From positions 1 to 16,500 of the forward strand of contig DATBFY010000359.1 of the NCBI GenBank assembly GCA_036558265.1: DNA of 16,500 nucleotides, given 5' to 3'. This document shows positions 13,801 through 16,500 of the stretch, one piece after another. Numbering within the stretch: the stretch's first letter is position 1; each line of letters begins with the position of its first letter. Made by a program: the position numbers and the translations under genes. The notes beneath the pieces are model-generated. The model made no database searches. It saw only the letters and a program-made list of their open reading frames with translations, and was not told where the DNA came from. The DNA is from RYN-433 sp036558265 (lineage in GTDB: Bacteria > Planctomycetota > Phycisphaerae > Tepidisphaerales > Tepidisphaeraceae).

Positions 13801-16500
13801 TCCGCCAGAGCCCGTCGCCGTTCGTGTCCCGGTACATGAAAAAGTTCTTCTGGATCGAATCGTTGTCATGCACCAGCGCGAACGCCGACAGGTAGCTGGC
13901 CATCTCCGCGACGTCCACGTTGTCGAACAGGAACGCCGCCCGGTCGGGGTTGGATGGGCTGATTCCGGCGACCAGCGCATTGATATCGTCCGCGGGCTCG
14001 TCGGTCCGCGTGAGCTTCTCGTAGCCGCCGGTGCCGCGGAGGCCGACGTCGGAGTTAAACTTGTACAACGCCCCGTCCGGATCCAGCCCCTCGCGCTTGA
14101 GCCAGTGCTGGTCCCCGTTCTCGACGAAGAACGCCACCGAGAAGAACTGCCCGTTCTGCTGGATCCGCGTCTGGAACGCCGCCAGCGACGGCACCCCGGC
14201 ATCGCGATATGTGTCGTACGCCAGCTCCTGCCGCAGGTACGTCTTGTCGCTGAACGTGGACTTGAGGTTGAACTCCTCCACCCGCGGCTCGTCCCGCGCG
14301 AAGCGAAACAGGTGATCCTGGTGAAAATCAAACTTGTAACTCTTCTTCGCCCAGCTCCGCGAAGATTGCCCCTCGAGAGACACCTTGATGTTGTCGTAGA
14401 GCTCGCCGTCGTAATAAAGCGACGCCCGCGAGCCCGCGTCGCCATTCGCCGCCGTCGAGTTCTGGATGAACCAGTAGTACACGGGCAGCGCGCTGTTCAC
14501 GGATGCATCGACGACCATGGTCCCGACGTACTGCTCCGAATCCGTCGGACTCGCGTACAGCGGGAATCGCGACCCGTTCCCCGCCGCATCGCCCGCCGTC
14601 ACGTACCACCGCACCATCTGCCCCGGCGTCGAGGCGCTCGCCGGGATCGTTGCCCCGTACACCCCATCCCCCGCCGCCCCGTCGCCATGCTGGCCATCAT
14701 CCAGCATTGAAAGCTGAACCTCCGCCCCGAAGTTAACGCGGTAGAAGAGCGAGACCGATGCCACCGCGGCGAACGCCGGCGTCGCCCGCACGCTCACCGC
14801 GATGTCCTGATCGTCCGTCGGCGCCGCCGGCGGCTTACTCAGATCCGACAGGATCGGCCCCAGGTCCGCCGCACCGCTCCCGTTGGGCCCGCCAGGCGTC
14901 GGCGTCGTGAAGTATCGCTGTACGCCGTCCTGGTTCACCTGTTTCCCCGCCTCCAGCAGCGGCAGCACCAGGAAATCCTTATCCCCCGCCGTCAGGTTCA
15001 ACCCCTGGATCGCCAGCACGTTCCGCCCCACCCGCAACAGGCTCCGCTTGTCCGAGAGGTCGAAGTCCTGGTAAACCAGCGCATCCGCCGTCGCGTGGTC
15101 CGCCGTCGCGACCGAGTTGTACGCCGGAACCTCTGGCGCATTCGCCGACGCCACCGGCTGACCGTTCAAATACGCGACAAATCCATCGTCATACTTCATC
15201 CGCAGCCGCAGGAAATCGAAGGCGGAGGGATCGGTCAGGTCGAACGGGATCCGCACGTACGCCGACGGGTTCACGTTCCGCATCGACGCGCCGACGTCCG
15301 TGCCGATCAGGCTCGTGTACGACGTGCCACCCGGGAGCGTGGCCGTGGTGGTGAGATAGACGTCGGCGTTGTACGCCCCCGTCCCGCTTGCCGCCGACAC
15401 CTTCACGTAATACGTCCCCGTCGTCGTCACGTGAAACGCATAAACATTGGCGTCGCGATTGTCCGGCGAAGGCGGCCCCTCCGCCGACCCGTCATCGCTC
15501 GCCAGCGCGTTCCCCGCCGAATCCAGGAGGGACACTTTCGCATCAAGGGTAGACGTCGAATCGACCCGCGCGGTGACGATGTCCCCCGCCGTGAATGTAA
15601 ACTTGTAAAAGTCGCTGTCGCTCGCCGACGAGATCGTCCCCGCCGTGTGCGAGCGGTACGACGCCAGCGCCCAGGCACTCGTGACGTCGTTCGACTGCGC
15701 CGATCCGTTATTCGGCTCCGTCTCGCTCGCGAACCCGCTTCCCGTCAAGGGCGCGCTCCCCGTGTTCTCCAGGTAGACCGACGCCTGATACGTTCCCGTC
15801 GCTCCATTGTCCGAACCCGGCTTAATGTAATACGTGTCCGTCGCCGTGATCGCCATGCGATACACCAGCGATTCGGTCCCATCCCCGCTGTCCGAATCGA
15901 TCAGAACCGTGGATGATCCCCCCTGCGGCCCGCGCTTGATCTCCAGCTTCGGATCCGCCAGCGTCCCCCGCCCCGACGGCGCGCCCGACAGGTAAACCGT
16001 CAACACGTCCCCCGCGTCGAGCTGACCGATCCGGAAATAATCCGTGTCCGTCGCCGACGAGATCGATCCCGTCAGCACCATATGGTAAACGTCCCCCGGC
16101 GCGCCCTGGAAATTCTCGACCGCCGAATTCGCCGCAGCCGTCGAATTGTTCGGCTCGATCTCGTTGGGCAGCGGCGTCCCCCCCGACTGGTCATACCCCA
16201 CCCCCGTCGTCGCCGCGGTCCAACTGGAGTCGTTAAACTCCGGCTGCACCCACGTGTCGCCCAGCGAGCCGTTCGTCGGCACTCGCATCCGCCCCGCGGC
16301 CCCCGGCCCCACCAAGACGGTGCTGTTCTGCGCCTGACCGATCCCATACGACACATTCGAGATCTGCGGCGGATACTTCGGATCATATGATGACACTACG
16401 GTGCCATTCGGCTCCGCCAGCGCCAAGTACTCCCCACCCCCATCCAGCTTGAAGTTCGTGTGCAGTTCCTGCCCCGCCACCCGCCGATCCTTGCCGGATG
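10823..16500 (-). CDS. Giant secreted LTD/PPC/CotH kinase/dockerin-like protein, 5' end missing
   Basis: The frame is open to the right edge (1,891 residues visible), so the GTG at 16480 is internal and the true start lies outside. Counting from that GTG: end of a lamin-tail domain (1-55); first part of a galactose-binding-like domain (60-98); two PPC domains opened by EIEPNN (107-112) and ETEPNN (253-258), ending near 237 and 378; remainder of the galactose-binding-like domain (388-512); an Ig-like module (540-650); CotH kinase domain (665-1000) with WAKKSYKFDF and PWDKDLTFG (896-904); four more lamin-tail domains (about 1055-1170, 1178-1292, 1345-1450 and 1487-1602, with EIMY and FIELRN-type signatures); an SbsA-like Ig domain (1650-1755); a dockerin-like EF-hand pair (1758-1812, DANHDRVVD and DFNFDGRVD); a Pro/Ala-rich linker; and tail FSAKPIRKRNDLLA. 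CotH enzymes phosphorylate proteins; the target here is unknown. Probably exported and Ca2+-binding. Confidence 0.93.
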   Translation of the reverse strand, partial: SGKDRRVAGQELHTNFKLDGGGEYLALAEPNGTVVSSYDPKYPPQISNVSYGIGQAQNSTVLVGPGAAGRMRVPTNGSLGDTWVQPEFNDSSWTAATTGVGYDQSGGTPLPNEIEPNNSTAAANSAVENFQGAPGDVYHMVLTGSISSATDTDYFRIGQLDAGDVLTVYLSGAPSGRGTLADPKLEIKRGPQGGSSTVLIDSDSGDGTESLVYRMAITATDTYYIKPGSDNGATGTYQASVYLENTGSAPLTGSGFASETEPNNGSAQSNDVTSAWALASYRSHTAGTISSASDSDFYKFTFTAGDIVTARVDSTSTLDAKVSLLDSAGNALASDDGSAEGPPSPDNRDANVYAFHVTTTGTYYVKVSAASGTGAYNADVYLTTTATLPGGTSYTSLIGTDVGASMRNVNPSAYVRIPFDLTDPSAFDFLRLRMKYDDGFVAYLNGQPVASANAPEVPAYNSVATADHATADALVYQDFDLSDKRSLLRVGRNVLAIQGLNLTAGDKDFLVLPLLEAGKQVNQDGVQRYFTTPTPGGPNGSGAADLGPILSDLSKPPAAPTDDQDIAVSVRATPAFAAVASVSLFYRVNFGAEVQLSMLDDGQHGDGAAGDGVYGATIPASASTPGQMVRWYVTAGDAAGNGSRFPLYASPTDSEQYVGTMVVDASVNSALPVYYWFIQNSTAANGDAGSRASLYYDGELYDNIKVSLEGQSSRSWAKKSYKFDFHQDHLFRFARDEPRVEEFNLKSTFSDKTYLRQELAYDTYRDAGVPSLAAFQTRIQQNGQFFSVAFFVENGDQHWLKREGLDPDGALYKFNSDVGLRGTGGYEKLTRTDEPADDINALVAGISPSNPDRAAFLFDNVDVAEMASYLSAFALVHDNDSIQKNFFMYRDTNGDGLWRMLPWDKDLTFGRNYTGSGGVLNDTMWATHDPQSDPLAGDMEHPKIDGSGAWNALIDAMSKVPAAREIWMRRLRTVMDQQLNAPGTPYDQRFYETKIDQIVAKMAPDVALDRAKWGNPYGVNQDLNTAVDILKTQYLDPRRTHFYVTHNVNNGGVIPDAQPANPTINFGQIEYLPASNNQDEEFVELRNPNGYAVDISGWKLGGAVSFKFKPGTVIPAGGSLYVSPNIVAFKNRASGPHGGQGLFVVGGYKGHLSANGESLTLTDDAGRVVGTTNYAGSPSAAQKGLRITEIMYAPRAPQAGSPYTADDFEFIELRNIGTSSLNLNGVHFASGVVYSFGSTATLAAGAYGVLVKNLAAFQSRYGTGVPVLGTFTDTMDNFGESVELQDARNEKIVEVDYEDGWYPNTAGEGFSLVIRNDGAVYNTWGEKESWRPSKLIDGNPGAADNGLNPNSIVISEVMSSAETGGTNWIELHNQTAGAINVGGWFLSDATSNLRKFTIPANTTISANGYLSIAQDGAGGFGGAFTLSAALGGAVYLSGSDGAGNLAGYRDSVDFGAADVGVSFGRYIKSNEASDFVAMAKPTRDAANSGPRVGPVVVSEIMYHPQPGQDEFIELRNVSDAAVSLVGWRFTDGVSFTFGAGATIGVNESILVVPIDPALFRTLYSIPASVQIFGPYTGALDGKGETLELSKPLAPVGSVTPYVRVDKVSYGDDDPWPAAADGQAPSLGRVIVNQYGNDVANWRAERAGGTPGTPNTGAPYVLDASIRYGATPMVVVRFSEDVGASIDAGDLVVTNVETDQWVPTPSMTYDPLTFTATWELPTSLADGNYRLAIASSVLADGLGNLLDGNADGVAGGDLNAIDFHLTGDANHDRVVDTGDFMALYPNLGKAGNWSSGDFNFDGRVDFADYQILELAFGKTLAAPPSPAALPVAQPAPVPVPVAPKPVAKPRPAPAKAAKNVTAVSRPSSSSPVASPASVFSAKPIRKRNDLLA

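Noticed and set aside
10691..14710. 1,339-residue open frame on the plus strand, antisense to the giant CotH gene
   Set aside because: Its translation is Arg/His/Pro-rich with no domain, signal or repeat pattern, while the minus strand has clear LTD, CotH and dockerin-like domains throughout. It is a typical antisense shadow in GC-rich DNA.
16478..16480. GTG at 16480 as the start of the giant protein
   Set aside because: The frame stays open to the window edge and the residues just after it are the middle of a lamin-tail domain, so the gene is truncated by the window.

Overview
The window is GC-rich bacterial chromosome, most likely from a planctomycete, possibly a Phycisphaerae/Tepidisphaera-like lineage. 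This is an inference from gene content: secreted PQQ-type beta-propellers beginning WPQW, a Tat-exported Gfo/Idh/MocA oxidoreductase, a double-redoxin protein with a TCNHCPTA motif, and a giant secreted protein joining lamin-tail, CotH kinase and dockerin-like modules. No rRNA, tRNA, CRISPR array, transposase, integrase or phage gene is visible.

Layout. (1) Positions 1-1721, minus strand: a PQQ-repeat beta-propeller gene is followed, with an ATGA stop/start overlap, by a secreted protein cut off by the left edge. (2) Positions 1722-2107: a 386-bp divergent intergenic region with a 180-bp dyad-symmetric element, a heptamer repeat tract and a TATAAC -10-like box facing each gene. (3) Positions 2108-3436, plus strand: a second secreted PQQ beta-propeller. 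(4) Positions 3437-3751: a GC hairpin at the stop codon, a roughly 119-bp palindromic repeat of a widespread GTCATCCTGA type, a second kind of heptamer repeat and a TATAAT box. (5) Positions 3752-7110, plus strand: two histidine kinases translationally coupled by an ATGA overlap, first a soluble receiver-kinase and then a multi-spanning membrane PAS kinase. (6) Positions 7119-16500, minus strand: four co-directional genes, in transcription order the giant LTD/PPC/CotH/dockerin protein (5' end beyond the right edge), a double-redoxin protein, a Tat-exported Gfo/Idh/MocA oxidoreductase and a tandem-GNAT acetyltransferase. Gaps are 73, 97 and 30 bp.

How the genes fit together. Five of the eight genes have an export signal or exported architecture (the giant gene is judged by its domains, since its N-terminus is missing), so the region is mostly envelope or extracellular biology with a sensory operon in the middle. 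The kinase pair has no DNA-binding regulator beside it; the only receiver domain is at the N-terminus of the first kinase, so an in-operon phosphorelay is possible but unproven. The most unusual signals are in the DNA: 7-bp repeats, one of which encodes the hydrophobic core of a signal peptide; a 180-bp dyad whose outer and inner arms share one exact centre; and a large palindromic repeat. At the protein level, the main oddity is a pair of PPC domains that appears to be nested inside a galactose-binding-like domain of the giant protein.
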